From: Comamonas testosteroni ATCC 11996
GTDB lineage: Bacteria > Pseudomonadota > Gammaproteobacteria > Burkholderiales > Burkholderiaceae_C
NCBI RefSeq assembly: GCF_000241525.1
Contig: NZ_AHIL01000026.1
Span: 124,001 to 188,000, forward strand
Direction: 5' to 3'
DNA: 64,000 nt
Part shown: positions 54,403 through 62,402 of the stretch, piece after piece
Layout: every line of letters begins with the position of its first letter
Numbering within the stretch: position 1 is the first letter of the stretch
Made by a program: the position numbers and the translations under genes
Notes under the pieces: generated by a model
Seen by the model: only the letters and a program-made list of their open reading frames with translations
The model's database searches: none
Told to the model about the DNA's origin: nothing

Positions 54403-54507
54403 GCAGCCAGAGCCCGAGTTGGCTTGACGCCAGGAAGGCGGCAGACCTGTTCCATGTGCAATTGCACATTTTTGGGCTACTTCGAAATTTATAGCGAAAA
54501 GTCGTTG

Positions 54508-54513
54508 TAGAAT
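54508..54513 (+). promoter_or_regulatory. candidate -10 box of tRNA-Gln
   Basis: TAGAAT, 13 bases before the mature 5' end of the tRNA. The -35 position holds only an AT-rich hexamer, so the promoter call is tentative. Confidence 0.35.
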
Positions 54514-54525
54514 TCGTTCCATCGT

Positions 54526-54602
54526 AGGGGAGTCGCCAAGCTGGTTAAGGCACTGGATTTTGATTCCAGCATGCGAAGGTTCGAATCCTTCCTCCCCTGC
54601 CA
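54526..54602 (+). tRNA. tRNA-Gln(TTG)
   Basis: Cloverleaf with a perfect 7-bp acceptor stem AGGGGAG / CTCCCCT, a D-arm with GCCAAGCTGGTTAAGGC, and anticodon loop TTTTGAT with TTG in the centre. The T-arm is GAAGGTTCGAATCCTTC. Discriminator G and encoded CCA (77 nt). It closely resembles E. coli tRNA-Gln. Confidence 0.97.
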
Positions 54603-54609
54603 AAAAACC

Positions 54610-54643
54610 AAAACCCTGCTCATTGCAATGAGCAGGGTTTTTT
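54610..54643 (+). terminator. intrinsic terminator of tRNA-Gln
   Basis: A 14-bp perfect stem (AAACCCTGCTCATT / AATGAGCAGGGTTT) with a tiny GC loop and a T run. Confidence 0.93.
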
Positions 54644-55367
54644 GTTTGCGTGCTTGGGAGGCATGCAAGCGAGCCCAACGCTTTCAGTCATGCGCGATCG
54701 GGGCATTCAGGTAGCGCTATCGCGCAGCCAGCCTTGCTGGACGGCACAAGGCGCAGTTGTCGGAATTGGGAGGCTGTTTGCACTCTGGTGGGTTCAGGCG
54801 TTACCGAAAGCGACGCACCAGGTCGAATGATGCATAAGGGTAAGTACTTGCCTTTCACAGATATTTGCGACAAACCAGCCAAACTTACCGAGTGTTTTCG
54901 CCGTATCGTCGGCGGCATCAATGGGCGCGGGAAAACAACCATTAGACTCCTCGCTCTTTTGTGTCGCTGTTACTCGGTGAGCGCACTTGGGTCCTTGTGA
55001 ATGAGCTTGACCGCTCGCCCACAGCAGAGATCTGGTTTTGGCCGGAGTCACCCTGGAGTACTGCAGTGCGCCCTTGCCATGGTCACAAGCGCAGGCAAGT
55101 GCAGATATGTTGAATATCTTGCCTGATTGAAACAAATGTATACAGATTTGCCATCTGAAAAGACAAGCGCACTACCAGGCTGGGTTAGCTGACACAATGA
55201 TTGACTGTTGGGTGTAGCTGAGGTTTGCTCCACATTCGGGCGAGGGCGAGCAGCAACAGCAGTCGCTCGGCGCAATGCATGGCTGCAGGTGGTGGCAGAG
55301 AGTTCTTGGGGTTTGTGTTTAACGCAGCGTTTGCGTAAGTGCACGGCAAGATTTGGATAGACAAGGT
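54644..55367. other. gene-free region between tRNA-Gln and the Lrp/AsnC gene
   Basis: About 720 bases. Short frames on both strands (for example a plus-strand frame through 54828-55000 starting MHKGKYLPFTDICDKPAK) show no recognisable domain and no good ribosome site. I see no RNA or repeat. Confidence 0.45.
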
Positions 55368-55835
55368 ATGGAATATCGACTGGATGAAACGGACCGCCAG
55401 CTGCTGCGCCTGCTGCAGACCAACGCGCGAGCCTCGACCGCGCATTTGGCTCGGCAGATGAATCTGGCTCGGACCACGGTGGTCGCTCGCATCGCCAAGC
55501 TGGAGCAGGAAGGCGTGATCGCCGGCTATGGCGTTCGCCTTGGCTCGCGCATGGAGCAATCTGCCGTGCGTGCCTACTGCGGTATCCGTGTTCAGCCCAA
55601 GACGGCAACTTCGGTGATGCAGGCGCTTAACCGCTTCACCGAGGTGGAAGAGGTGTCGGCCGTCAGCGGGCAGTACGACTACATGGTGTTTGTGCGCTGC
55701 GAGAGCAATGAGAAACTGGATGCGCTGCTTGATCGTATCGGCCTGATCGACGGCATTCAGCAGACCTATACCTCGGTGGTGCTGAGCCGCAAGATCGACC
55801 GCCGCACCACGGCCGAGGTCGTGGGCGAGGCTTAG
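55368..55835 (+). CDS. Lrp/AsnC-family transcriptional regulator
   Basis: A 155-residue feast/famine regulator. Its N-terminal helix-turn-helix is LDETDRQLLRLLQTNARAST, then AHLARQMNLARTTVVARIAKLEQEGVIAGY. The RAM (ligand-binding) domain contains VSAVSGQYDYMVFVRCESNEKLDALLDRIG. Lrp-type regulators sense amino acids. No obvious target is adjacent. The ATG at 55368 with AAGG nearby is chosen; a TTG five codons earlier is possible. Confidence 0.93.
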   Translation: MEYRLDETDRQLLRLLQTNARASTAHLARQMNLARTTVVARIAKLEQEGVIAGYGVRLGSRMEQSAVRAYCGIRVQPKTATSVMQALNRFTEVEEVSAVSGQYDYMVFVRCESNEKLDALLDRIGLIDGIQQTYTSVVLSRKIDRRTTAEVVGEA

Positions 55836-55869
55836 ACACCCCGAACCACCATCTGACGCTCACATGCAA

Positions 55870-55893
55870 AACGCCCGGTTTGCGCCGGGCGTT
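55870..55893. terminator. bidirectional terminator between the Lrp/AsnC gene and selD
   Basis: A 9-bp perfect stem (AACGCCCGG / CCGGGCGTT) with a 6-base loop between convergent genes. The T tract is better on the minus strand. Confidence 0.7.
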
Positions 55894-55951
55894 CTGCATT
55901 CTGTTTTGGAAGGAGAGCAGGGCTGCGCTCCTTCTCGACGGCCCGACGCGC

Positions 55952-57028
55952 TCAGTCCACAAAGACCTTGGGCGCGCCTGTCTGCATGCGGCCAATCACT
56001 GCAGCGTCGCCAAATCCGCTGTCGGCAAAGACCTTGAGTACTTGCTGGACAGCATCCGCCGCACAGGAAACAAGCAGGCCGCCAGAGGTCTGAGGGTCGG
56101 TCAACAGTGCTTTCTGAGCGTCTGTCACGGTTGATGCCAACTGGATGTGCTCACCATAGGATGCCCAGTTGCGCCCCGATGCGCCCGTGAAAATGCCTTG
56201 CTCTGCAAGCGCCTGAACGCCGGGCAGCACGGGCAGCTTGGCGCTTTCAATGCGTGCACTGAGCTGGGCACCACGGGCCAGTTCCAGGCCGTGGCCCAGC
56301 AGGCCAAAACCGGTCACGTCGGTCAGCGCGTGCACGCCCTCGAGCTTGGCAAGCTCGGCGCCGGGGCGGTTGAGCTTGGTGGTTGCATCCACCATGGCGC
56401 GATAACCTGCATCATCGAGCAGATTCTTCTTGAGCGCCGCCGAGAGAATGCCCACTCCCAGCGGCTTGCCCAGAATCAGCACATCGCCGTCCCTGGCATC
56501 GGCATTGCGCTTCATCTGCTTGGGGTTGACGATGCCGATGCCGACCAGGCCGTAAATGGGCTCGACCGAATCGATCGAGTGGCCGCCCGCCAGTGGAATG
56601 CCTGCATCGCGGCAGACCGATTCGCCGCCCTCCAGAATCTTGGCAATCACATCGTGCGGCAGCACATTGATGGGCATGCCTACAATGGCCAGCGCCATCA
56701 GCGGCGTGCCACCCATGGCGTAGATATCGGACAGCGCGTTGGTGGCGGCAATGCGGCCAAAGTCATAGGGGTCGTCGACGATGGGCATGAAAAAGTCCGT
56801 CGTCGCCACAATGGCCTGCTCGTCATTGATCCTGTAGACGGCCGCGTCGTCTGCAGTTTCTGTGCCTACCAGCAGGTCGGGGAAAAACTGCTTGGGCAGA
56901 TTGCTTTTGGCCAGCAACTCCGACAGCACGCCGGGTGCGATCTTGCAGCCACAGCCGCCGCCGTGGGACAGAGAGGTCAGGCGCGGGGTTATGGGGGAGG
57001 AAGTACTGGTGGATGTGGTGGAGTTCAT
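55952..57028 (-). CDS. selD: selenide, water dikinase
   Basis: A 358-residue SelD that makes selenophosphate from selenide and ATP. The glycine-rich N-terminal loop with the catalytic Cys is SHGGGCGCKIAPGVL; the residue is Cys, not selenocysteine. ATP/metal blocks are DDAAVYRINDEQAIVATTDFF (read in two parts), FGRIAATNALSDIYAMGG, LAGGHSID, ALTDVTGFGLLGHGLE and DPQTSGGLLVSC. The product feeds MnmH (25412-26467). No selA, selB or selC is in the window, so here selenium use can only be tied to tRNA modification. Confidence 0.95.
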   Translation of the reverse strand: MNSTTSTSTSSPITPRLTSLSHGGGCGCKIAPGVLSELLAKSNLPKQFFPDLLVGTETADDAAVYRINDEQAIVATTDFFMPIVDDPYDFGRIAATNALSDIYAMGGTPLMALAIVGMPINVLPHDVIAKILEGGESVCRDAGIPLAGGHSIDSVEPIYGLVGIGIVNPKQMKRNADARDGDVLILGKPLGVGILSAALKKNLLDDAGYRAMVDATTKLNRPGAELAKLEGVHALTDVTGFGLLGHGLELARGAQLSARIESAKLPVLPGVQALAEQGIFTGASGRNWASYGEHIQLASTVTDAQKALLTDPQTSGGLLVSCAADAVQQVLKVFADSGFGDAAVIGRMQTGAPKVFVD

Positions 57029-57318
57029 GGCTGTAGGTTAACTTGCAGTCACCGCAGTGCTGCACTGTTCATCCCTAGTTAGGGCTAGAGCGCAGGTGTT
57101 TTGAAATCCTGCTTGGCAGGAATCCATTATCGGCCTCGATAAACAAGCACGGGCTGCGGTGTGTGATCTGGCGATGGCTGGTCTGGATTGTGGTGATCCA
57201 GCTTTGCTGTCGATTCTGGTCAGCCGAAAGCAGCTCTGGCGCGTTAAGGACTGAAGCGTTTCCGGGTTGAAGCGCGATCTCGCCGGCCCACGGTGATCTA
57301 TATCGAGCATGGAGACAT

Positions 57319-57828
57319 ATGTCCAATCGCACTTCACTCACCCGCAGCCTGGCAGCCTTGGCGCTGGTTTGCGCAGCGGGTGCCGCCCAGGCACAGGCCT
57401 ATATCAGCGGCTCCATCTCAGGGCAGCTGGCACCTGGGGTTTACGGTCAGGTCAATATCGGTAATGCACCGCCGCAACTGCTGTATGCCCAGCCGATGTG
57501 GGGCGGCCCGGTAGTGCCGCAGGTGCAGCCCATCTATATGTGGGTGCCGCCCGGCCATTCGCGCAACTGGCGCCGCTACTGCGGCCGCTACCATGCCTGC
57601 GGTCAGCCGGTCTATTTCCTGCGCAATCCGCCACCTCATTGGCGTGCCGCCCCGCCGCCGCCCCACCATTACGAGCGACGCGACTGGCATGACGACCGCC
57701 GGGACCATAGGGGCTGGGATAGAGACGATCGCCGCGATCGACGCGACTGGGACAGGCATGATCGCGATGACCGGGGGCGCGGCCATGGTCATGGGAATGG
57801 GCGTGGGCATGGACGCCATGACGACTGA
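57319..57828 (+). CDS. secreted protein with Arg/Asp/His-rich tail
   Basis: A 169-residue exported protein. The signal peptide is MSNRTSLTRSLAALALVCAA with cleavage near AQAQA. A conserved-looking domain (YISGSISGQLAPGVYGQVN, PPQLLYAQPMWG, YMWVPPGHSRNWRRYCGRY) has two Cys residues. The last 55 residues are low-complexity (HHYERRDWHDDRRDHRGWD, DRGRGHGHGNGRGHGRHDD). The tail could bind metals or nucleic acid or be disordered. I know similar proteins only as hypothetical ones in Comamonadaceae. A terminator lies 50 bases downstream. Confidence 0.8.
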   Translation: MSNRTSLTRSLAALALVCAAGAAQAQAYISGSISGQLAPGVYGQVNIGNAPPQLLYAQPMWGGPVVPQVQPIYMWVPPGHSRNWRRYCGRYHACGQPVYFLRNPPPHWRAAPPPPHHYERRDWHDDRRDHRGWDRDDRRDRRDWDRHDRDDRGRGHGHGNGRGHGRHDD

Positions 57829-57876
57829 ATTAGGGGTTAACCACTAAATCCACTGTTGCTTATGCACAGCAACGAA

Positions 57877-57920
57877 GGCTGAATGCTATTAAAAAAATAG
57901 CAATCAGCCTTTTCTTTTTG
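57877..57920 (+). terminator. intrinsic terminator of the secreted-protein gene
   Basis: A 14-bp stem (GGCTGAATGCTATT / AATAGCAATCAGCC, one mismatch) with an A-rich loop, followed by TTTTCTTTTTG. Confidence 0.85.
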
Positions 57921-57973
57921 TTGACTACATGCTTTGTTTGTAGGTATTTATACGTGTTATGAGTGGGTGCTTT

Positions 57974-57994
57974 GCTATGCCTTTTTGGCATAGC
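57974..57994. promoter_or_regulatory. perfect inverted repeat upstream of the pmd operon
   Basis: GCTATGCC-TTTTT-GGCATAGC, 8-bp perfect arms, about 230 bases before the first gene of the operon. It could be a regulator site or a second hairpin for the upstream transcript. Confidence 0.45.
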
Positions 57995-58221
57995 TGCTAG
58001 CGGAGGGCTTGCCTAGTGGGAGGGCGCAGGGCTACCGACAATAGTCCCATTCGTTTTGACTAGATGGTTGCCCTGATGCAAGCCCACCTTGTCGAGCGTC
58101 CTGTCCTGGCGGTGCGGCTTGGCCGCAACGCGACGGGAGTGGCTCGAAAGGCCTCAAAGGCCGGGACGCGGCATTCGGGATTGCGGGGCAGCCATGGCAT
58201 CCACTTCAGGAGTCTTCCGGC

Positions 58222-58914
58222 ATGAGCGCAGCACTCAAAGGCATTTCTTCCATGGCAACCCGTCAGGTCCTTGCAGATCTGGTCGCAGCCTGGCAGGCCC
58301 AAGGCGGCGAGCCAGTGCAGATCGAATCCGTGGGTGGTGTGGATGCTGCGCAGCGCGTGCAGTCCGGTGAGGAAGCCTTTGATGTGGTCTTCCTGGCCTC
58401 CAACGCCATCGACAAGCTGCAGGCCGCCGGCCGAGTGGTTGAGGGCAGCAAGGTGGATCTGGTGCTCTCCAGCACCGCCGTGGCCGTGCCTGCCGCTGCG
58501 GCCCAGCCCGATATCGGCTCGGAAGAGGCTGTGCGCGCTGCCGTGCTGGCAGCGCCCAGCATTGGTTACTCCACCGGCCCCAGTGGTGTGGCGCTGCAAA
58601 AGCTGTTCGAGCGCTGGGGCATTGCCGACGAGATCAAGTCTCGCATCGTGCAGGCCCGGCCCGGCGTTCCCGTGGGCTCCATGATTGCTTCGGGCGAAGT
58701 GGCGCTGGGCTTTCAGCAACTGAGCGAGCTGATCCATGTTGAAGGCATTCGCATCGTGGGCGGCCTGCCTGCCGCGATTGCCATCGACACCGTGTTTTCG
58801 GCCGGCGTTGTGACGGGCTCGGCCCATGCGGATGCCGTGCAGCGTCTGCTGGCCTTCATGGCTTCGCCTGAAGCCGAAGCGGCCAAGCGCCGCCAGGGCA
58901 TGGAGCCCGCTTGA
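58222..58914 (+). CDS. ModA-like substrate-binding-domain protein without signal peptide
   Basis: A 230-residue protein whose whole length resembles the molybdate-type periplasmic-binding fold. Blocks are ISSMATRQVLADLVAAWQAQG, VQSGEEAFDVVFLASNAIDKL (compare the GAPADVF region of ModA), SIGYSTGPSGVALQKLFERW, GEVALGFQQLSELI and the terminal LLAFMASPEAEAAKRRQGMEPA. It lacks a signal peptide: the frame opens right at the conserved start. It should therefore act in the cytoplasm, not in import. It heads the protocatechuate 4,5-cleavage gene set, in the slot before pmdK. Possible roles are binding or isomerising a pathway acid, or sensing. The function is unknown to me. Confidence 0.82.
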   Translation: MSAALKGISSMATRQVLADLVAAWQAQGGEPVQIESVGGVDAAQRVQSGEEAFDVVFLASNAIDKLQAAGRVVEGSKVDLVLSSTAVAVPAAAAQPDIGSEEAVRAAVLAAPSIGYSTGPSGVALQKLFERWGIADEIKSRIVQARPGVPVGSMIASGEVALGFQQLSELIHVEGIRIVGGLPAAIAIDTVFSAGVVTGSAHADAVQRLLAFMASPEAEAAKRRQGMEPA

Positions 58915-58962
58915 ATTGATTCGTGTCCAGGCGGGGGCCTGGCACTGACACCCCATCCAGCA

Positions 58963-58983
58963 AAAGGGCAGTCATAGCCCTTT
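58963..58983 (+). other. hairpin between the ModA-like gene and pmdK
   Basis: AAAGGGC-AGTCATA-GCCCTTT, a 7-bp perfect stem. There is no T run beyond the stem, so it is unlikely to be a full terminator. It may adjust mRNA stability or cause partial termination within the operon. Confidence 0.5.
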
Positions 58984-59075
58984 CGTGACGGACGTACCAG
59001 ATGCCTTTGAGGCTTTGGCGCCAGCCGCGAGACAGGAGATAGAGGCGACAAAGAGAGGCAACTGAGATACCAAAT

Positions 59076-60473
59076 ATGACTTCGCAAACTAGCAAACAGA
59101 ACACCGACCCGACGGTCGTCAATGTGCAGACCGTGCTCAACGAGAGCCCGTTTTCACGCTTTCAGTGGGGGATCTTCTTCCTCTGCTTTTTGATCGTTCT
59201 GCTCGACGGTTTTGATACCGCCGCCATCGGCTTCATCGCACCTTCGCTGCTTGGCGAATGGGGCATCGACAAGTCCCATCTGGGGCCGGTGCTGAGCGCG
59301 GCCCTGTTCGGCCTGGCGTTCGGCGCTCTGGGCGCGGGTCCGCTGGCAGACCGCGTGGGCCGCAAGACCGTGCTGATCATCGCGGCGGTGGTGATGGGCG
59401 GTGCATCGATTGCTTCCGGCCTGGTGCACGACCTGCAGGCTCTGACCATCTGGCGCTTCATCACCGGCCTGGGTCTTGGCGCTGCCATGCCCAACGCCAT
59501 CACGCTGATGAACGAATACTGCCCTGACAGCAAGCGTTCCTTCATCACCAACTGCATGTTCTGCGGCTTCCCCATCGGCTCGGCCTTTGGCGGCTTTATC
59601 GCCGCCTGGATGATTCCGCATTTCGGCTGGCGCAGCCTGCTGATCGTGGGTGGCGTGGTGCCCCTGATCCTGGCCGTGCTGATGATCGTGATGCTGCCCG
59701 AGTCGGTGCGCTTCATGGTGCTCAAGAACTATCCGGCAGACCGCGTGCGCAAGGTGATGGTGCGCATCGCCGCCGGCACGCGCAATGCTGCGCGCTTCGT
59801 TTTGAACGACAGCAGCGCTGCTGCCGCCCAGGCACAGCAGGGTCCTCAGGGCCTGCGCCTGGTGTTCTCGCAGAAATATCTGGTCGGCACGCTGGCCCTG
59901 TGGGTGACGTATTTCATGGGCCTGGTGATCGTCTACGGCCTGGTCAACTGGATGCCTGTGCTGTTCAAGGAAGCGGGCGTGCCCTCCAGCCAGGCAGCCG
60001 TGATTGCCGCACTGTTCCAGCTCGGCGGCGTGGGCGCGATCTTTGTCGGCCTGCTGATGGACCGCTGGAATGCCAATCTGATCATCGCGACGGGATACTT
60101 CCTGACCAGCCTGGGCGTGGCCTTCATCGGCCAGGTGCTGGGCGGCGGCGTGGGCATGCTGGTGGCTTCGGTCTTCATTGCCGGTTTGCTGATGAATGCG
60201 GCACAGTCGTCCATGCAGGCCCTGGCTGCCGAGTACTACCCCACGGAATGCCGCGCCAGCGGTGTGTCCTGGATGCTGGGCATCGGCCGCTTTGGCGGCA
60301 TTGCAGGCTCCTTCCTCGTGGCCGAGCTGTCGCGCCGTCACCTGGAGCTGCCGCAGGTCTTCATGGTGGTTGCCATTCCTGGTGTCATCGCTGCGCTGGC
60401 GCTGCTGGTCAAGAACCGCTATGCCGGAGGCGCACCGCGCACCTCCATGCTGGGCCTGGGCGGCGCGCACTGA
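59076..60473 (+). CDS. pmdK: aromatic acid:H+ symporter (PcaK-like MFS)
   Basis: A 465-residue major-facilitator transporter of the aromatic acid:H+ symporter family, with about 12 membrane segments. The signature LLDGFDTAAIGFIAP in helix 1 holds the conserved Asp pair. The loop 2-3 motif is GPLADRVGRKTVLI, and SKRSFITNCMFCGFPIG follows later. It imports protocatechuate or related hydroxybenzoates across the inner membrane. It is 161 bases after the ModA-like gene and 39 bases before pmdE. The symbol follows the Comamonas pmd nomenclature, based on position and family. Confidence 0.92.
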   Translation: MTSQTSKQNTDPTVVNVQTVLNESPFSRFQWGIFFLCFLIVLLDGFDTAAIGFIAPSLLGEWGIDKSHLGPVLSAALFGLAFGALGAGPLADRVGRKTVLIIAAVVMGGASIASGLVHDLQALTIWRFITGLGLGAAMPNAITLMNEYCPDSKRSFITNCMFCGFPIGSAFGGFIAAWMIPHFGWRSLLIVGGVVPLILAVLMIVMLPESVRFMVLKNYPADRVRKVMVRIAAGTRNAARFVLNDSSAAAAQAQQGPQGLRLVFSQKYLVGTLALWVTYFMGLVIVYGLVNWMPVLFKEAGVPSSQAAVIAALFQLGGVGAIFVGLLMDRWNANLIIATGYFLTSLGVAFIGQVLGGGVGMLVASVFIAGLLMNAAQSSMQALAAEYYPTECRASGVSWMLGIGRFGGIAGSFLVAELSRRHLELPQVFMVVAIPGVIAALALLVKNRYAGGAPRTSMLGLGGAH

Positions 60474-60512
60474 ACTTTTTGATAGACAAATTATTTTGAA
60501 CGGAGCTTGAAG

Positions 60513-61541
60513 ATGATCATTGACGTACACGGTCACTACACCACGGCGCCAGCGGCCCTGGGCGCATGGCGCGATCTGCAGATCGCCGGCCTCAAGGACC
60601 CGAGCAAGACCCCGTCGGTGGCCGATCTGAAGATCAGCGACGATGAAATCCGCGAGACCATCGAGACCAACCAGCTGCGCCTGATGAAGGAGCGTGGTTC
60701 CGATCTGACCATCTTCAGCCCCCGTGCCTCGTTCATGGCGCACCACATCGGTGACTTCCAGACCTCCAGCACCTGGGCCGCCATCTGCAACGAGCTGTGC
60801 TTCCGCGTCAGCGAGCTGTTCCCCGACCACTTCATTCCCGCCGCCATGCTGCCCCAGTCGCCCGGCGTGGACCCTGCAACCTGCATCCCAGAGCTGGTCA
60901 AGTGCGTGGAGCAGTACGGCAACGTTGGCATCAACCTGAACCCCGATCCTTCGGGAGGCCACTGGACTTCGCCCCCGCTGTCCGACAAGAGCTGGTACCC
61001 CATCTACGAAAAGATGGTGGAGTACGACATCCCCGCGATGATCCACGTCTCCACCAGCTGCAACAGCTGCTTCCACACCACGGGCAGCCACTATCTGAAT
61101 GCCGACACCACGGCCTTCATGCAGTGCCTGACTTCGGATCTGTTCAAGGACTTCCCGACCCTGAAGTTCCTGATCCCCCATGGCGGCGGCGCCGTGCCTT
61201 ATCACTGGGGCCGCTTCCGCGGTCTGGCGCAGGAGATGAAGAAGCCGCTGCTGGAAGAGCATCTGCTGAACAACATCTACTTCGACACCTGCGTCTACCA
61301 CCAGCCCGGCATCAACCTGCTGACGGAAGTGATTCCGACCAAGAACATCCTGTTCGCCAGCGAAATGATCGGCGCCGTGCGCGGCATCGATCCGCAGACC
61401 GGTCACTACTACGACGACACCAAGCGCTACATCGAAGCCACGCAGAACCTGACGGCCGATGAAAAGCACGCCGTCTACGAAGGCAATGCCCGCCGCGTGT
61501 TCACCCGCCTGGACAAGGCGCTGAAGGCCAAGGGTCTGTAA
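60513..61541 (+). CDS. pmdE: 4-oxalomesaconate hydratase
   Basis: A 342-residue member of the amidohydrolase family (LigJ type). It adds water to 4-oxalomesaconate to give 4-carboxy-4-hydroxy-2-oxoadipate in the protocatechuate 4,5-cleavage pathway. Metal ligands begin with MIIDVHGHY (Asp4, His6, His8). FIPHGGGAVPYHWGRFRGL and ILFASEMIGAVRG, ending with GNARRVFTRLDKAL, are typical. The ATG at 60513 has CGGAG 7 bases upstream; an in-frame TTG at 60507 is not needed. It is followed 133 bases later by the aldolase gene. Confidence 0.95.
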   Translation: MIIDVHGHYTTAPAALGAWRDLQIAGLKDPSKTPSVADLKISDDEIRETIETNQLRLMKERGSDLTIFSPRASFMAHHIGDFQTSSTWAAICNELCFRVSELFPDHFIPAAMLPQSPGVDPATCIPELVKCVEQYGNVGINLNPDPSGGHWTSPPLSDKSWYPIYEKMVEYDIPAMIHVSTSCNSCFHTTGSHYLNADTTAFMQCLTSDLFKDFPTLKFLIPHGGGAVPYHWGRFRGLAQEMKKPLLEEHLLNNIYFDTCVYHQPGINLLTEVIPTKNILFASEMIGAVRGIDPQTGHYYDDTKRYIEATQNLTADEKHAVYEGNARRVFTRLDKALKAKGL

Positions 61542-61674
61542 ATTCTCAAAAAAGGGAGCGGCTACCGCAGGTAATGAAACGTTTTCAGTATGAAAACTAT
61601 TCAAATCTGATGTATAGCATGCGATAGAAGCTCACTTTTTTGATTCAATCACGTCAAAGCAAAGAGGTATTTCC

Positions 61675-62358
61675 ATGTATGAACTGGGAGTTGTCTACCG
61701 CAATATCCAGCGCGCCGACCGCGCTGCTGCTGACGGCCTGGCCGCCCTGGGCTCTGCCACCGTGCACGAGGCCATGGGCCGCGTCGGTCTGCTCAAGCCC
61801 TATATGCGCCCCATCTATGCCGGCAAGCAGGTCTCTGGCACCGCCGTCACGGTGCTGCTGCAGCCCGGCGACAACTGGATGATGCATGTGGCTGCCGAGC
61901 AGATTCAGCCCGGCGACATCGTGGTCGCTGCCGTCACCGCCGAGTGCTCCGACGGCTACTTCGGCGACCTGCTGGCCACGAGCTTTCAGGCGCGCGGCGC
62001 ACGCGCCCTGATCATCGATGCCGGCGTGCGCGACGTGAAGACGCTGCAGGAGATGGACTTCCCGGTCTGGAGCAAGGCGATCTCTTCCAAAGGCACGATC
62101 AAGGCCACCCTGGGCTCGGTCAACATCCCCATCGTCTGCGCCGGCATGCTGGTCACGCCCGGTGACGTGATCGTGGCCGACGACGACGGCGTGGTCTGCG
62201 TGCCCGCCGCGCGTGCCGTGGAAGTGCTGGCCGCCGCCCAGAAGCGCGAAAGCTTTGAAGGCGAAAAGCGCGCCAAGCTGGCCTCGGGCGTCCTCGGCCT
62301 GGATATGTACAAGATGCGCGAGCCCCTGGAAAAGGCCGGCCTCAAGTACATCGACTAA
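61675..62358 (+). CDS. pmdF: 4-carboxy-4-hydroxy-2-oxoadipate / HMG aldolase
   Basis: A 227-residue class II aldolase of the RraA-like fold (LigK/ProA type). It splits 4-carboxy-4-hydroxy-2-oxoadipate to pyruvate and oxaloacetate, and also 4-hydroxy-4-methyl-2-oxoglutarate. Motifs are [26 protein letters not shown], and the active-site block [19 protein letters not shown] with DAGVRD (Arg119, Asp120 as arginine and metal-binding pair). Full length. Order within the operon: hydratase, aldolase, metallo-beta-lactamase-fold protein, lactonase. Confidence 0.95.
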   Translation: MYELGVVYRNIQRADRAAADGLAALGSATVHEAMGRVGLLKPYMRPIYAGKQVSGTAVTVLLQPGDNWMMHVAAEQIQPGDIVVAAVTAECSDGYFGDLLATSFQARGARALIIDAGVRDVKTLQEMDFPVWSKAISSKGTIKATLGSVNIPIVCAGMLVTPGDVIVADDDGVVCVPAARAVEVLAAAQKRESFEGEKRAKLASGVLGLDMYKMREPLEKAGLKYID

Positions 62359-62402
62359 TCGGAACATCGGTCCTCAAAAATCATTACAACAGGAGCAACC
62401 GC

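Larger units (their letters stand above)
57829..58221. other. intergenic region upstream of the pmd operon
   Basis: 393 bases. It holds the terminator of the upstream gene, a perfect inverted repeat (57974-57994), and presumably the operon promoter; TTGACT at 58056-58061 could be a -35 box without a clear -10. No regulator gene sits divergently here. Confidence 0.5.

Noticed and set aside
54650-55000. plus-strand frame after tRNA-Gln
   Set aside because: No ribosome site, no domain and mixed composition. It runs across what looks like plain intergenic DNA.
59154-61604. 816-codon open frame on the minus strand across pmdK and pmdE
   Set aside because: It lies antisense to two clearly identified genes, has a His/Gln-rich composition without any domain, and spans their intergenic gap.
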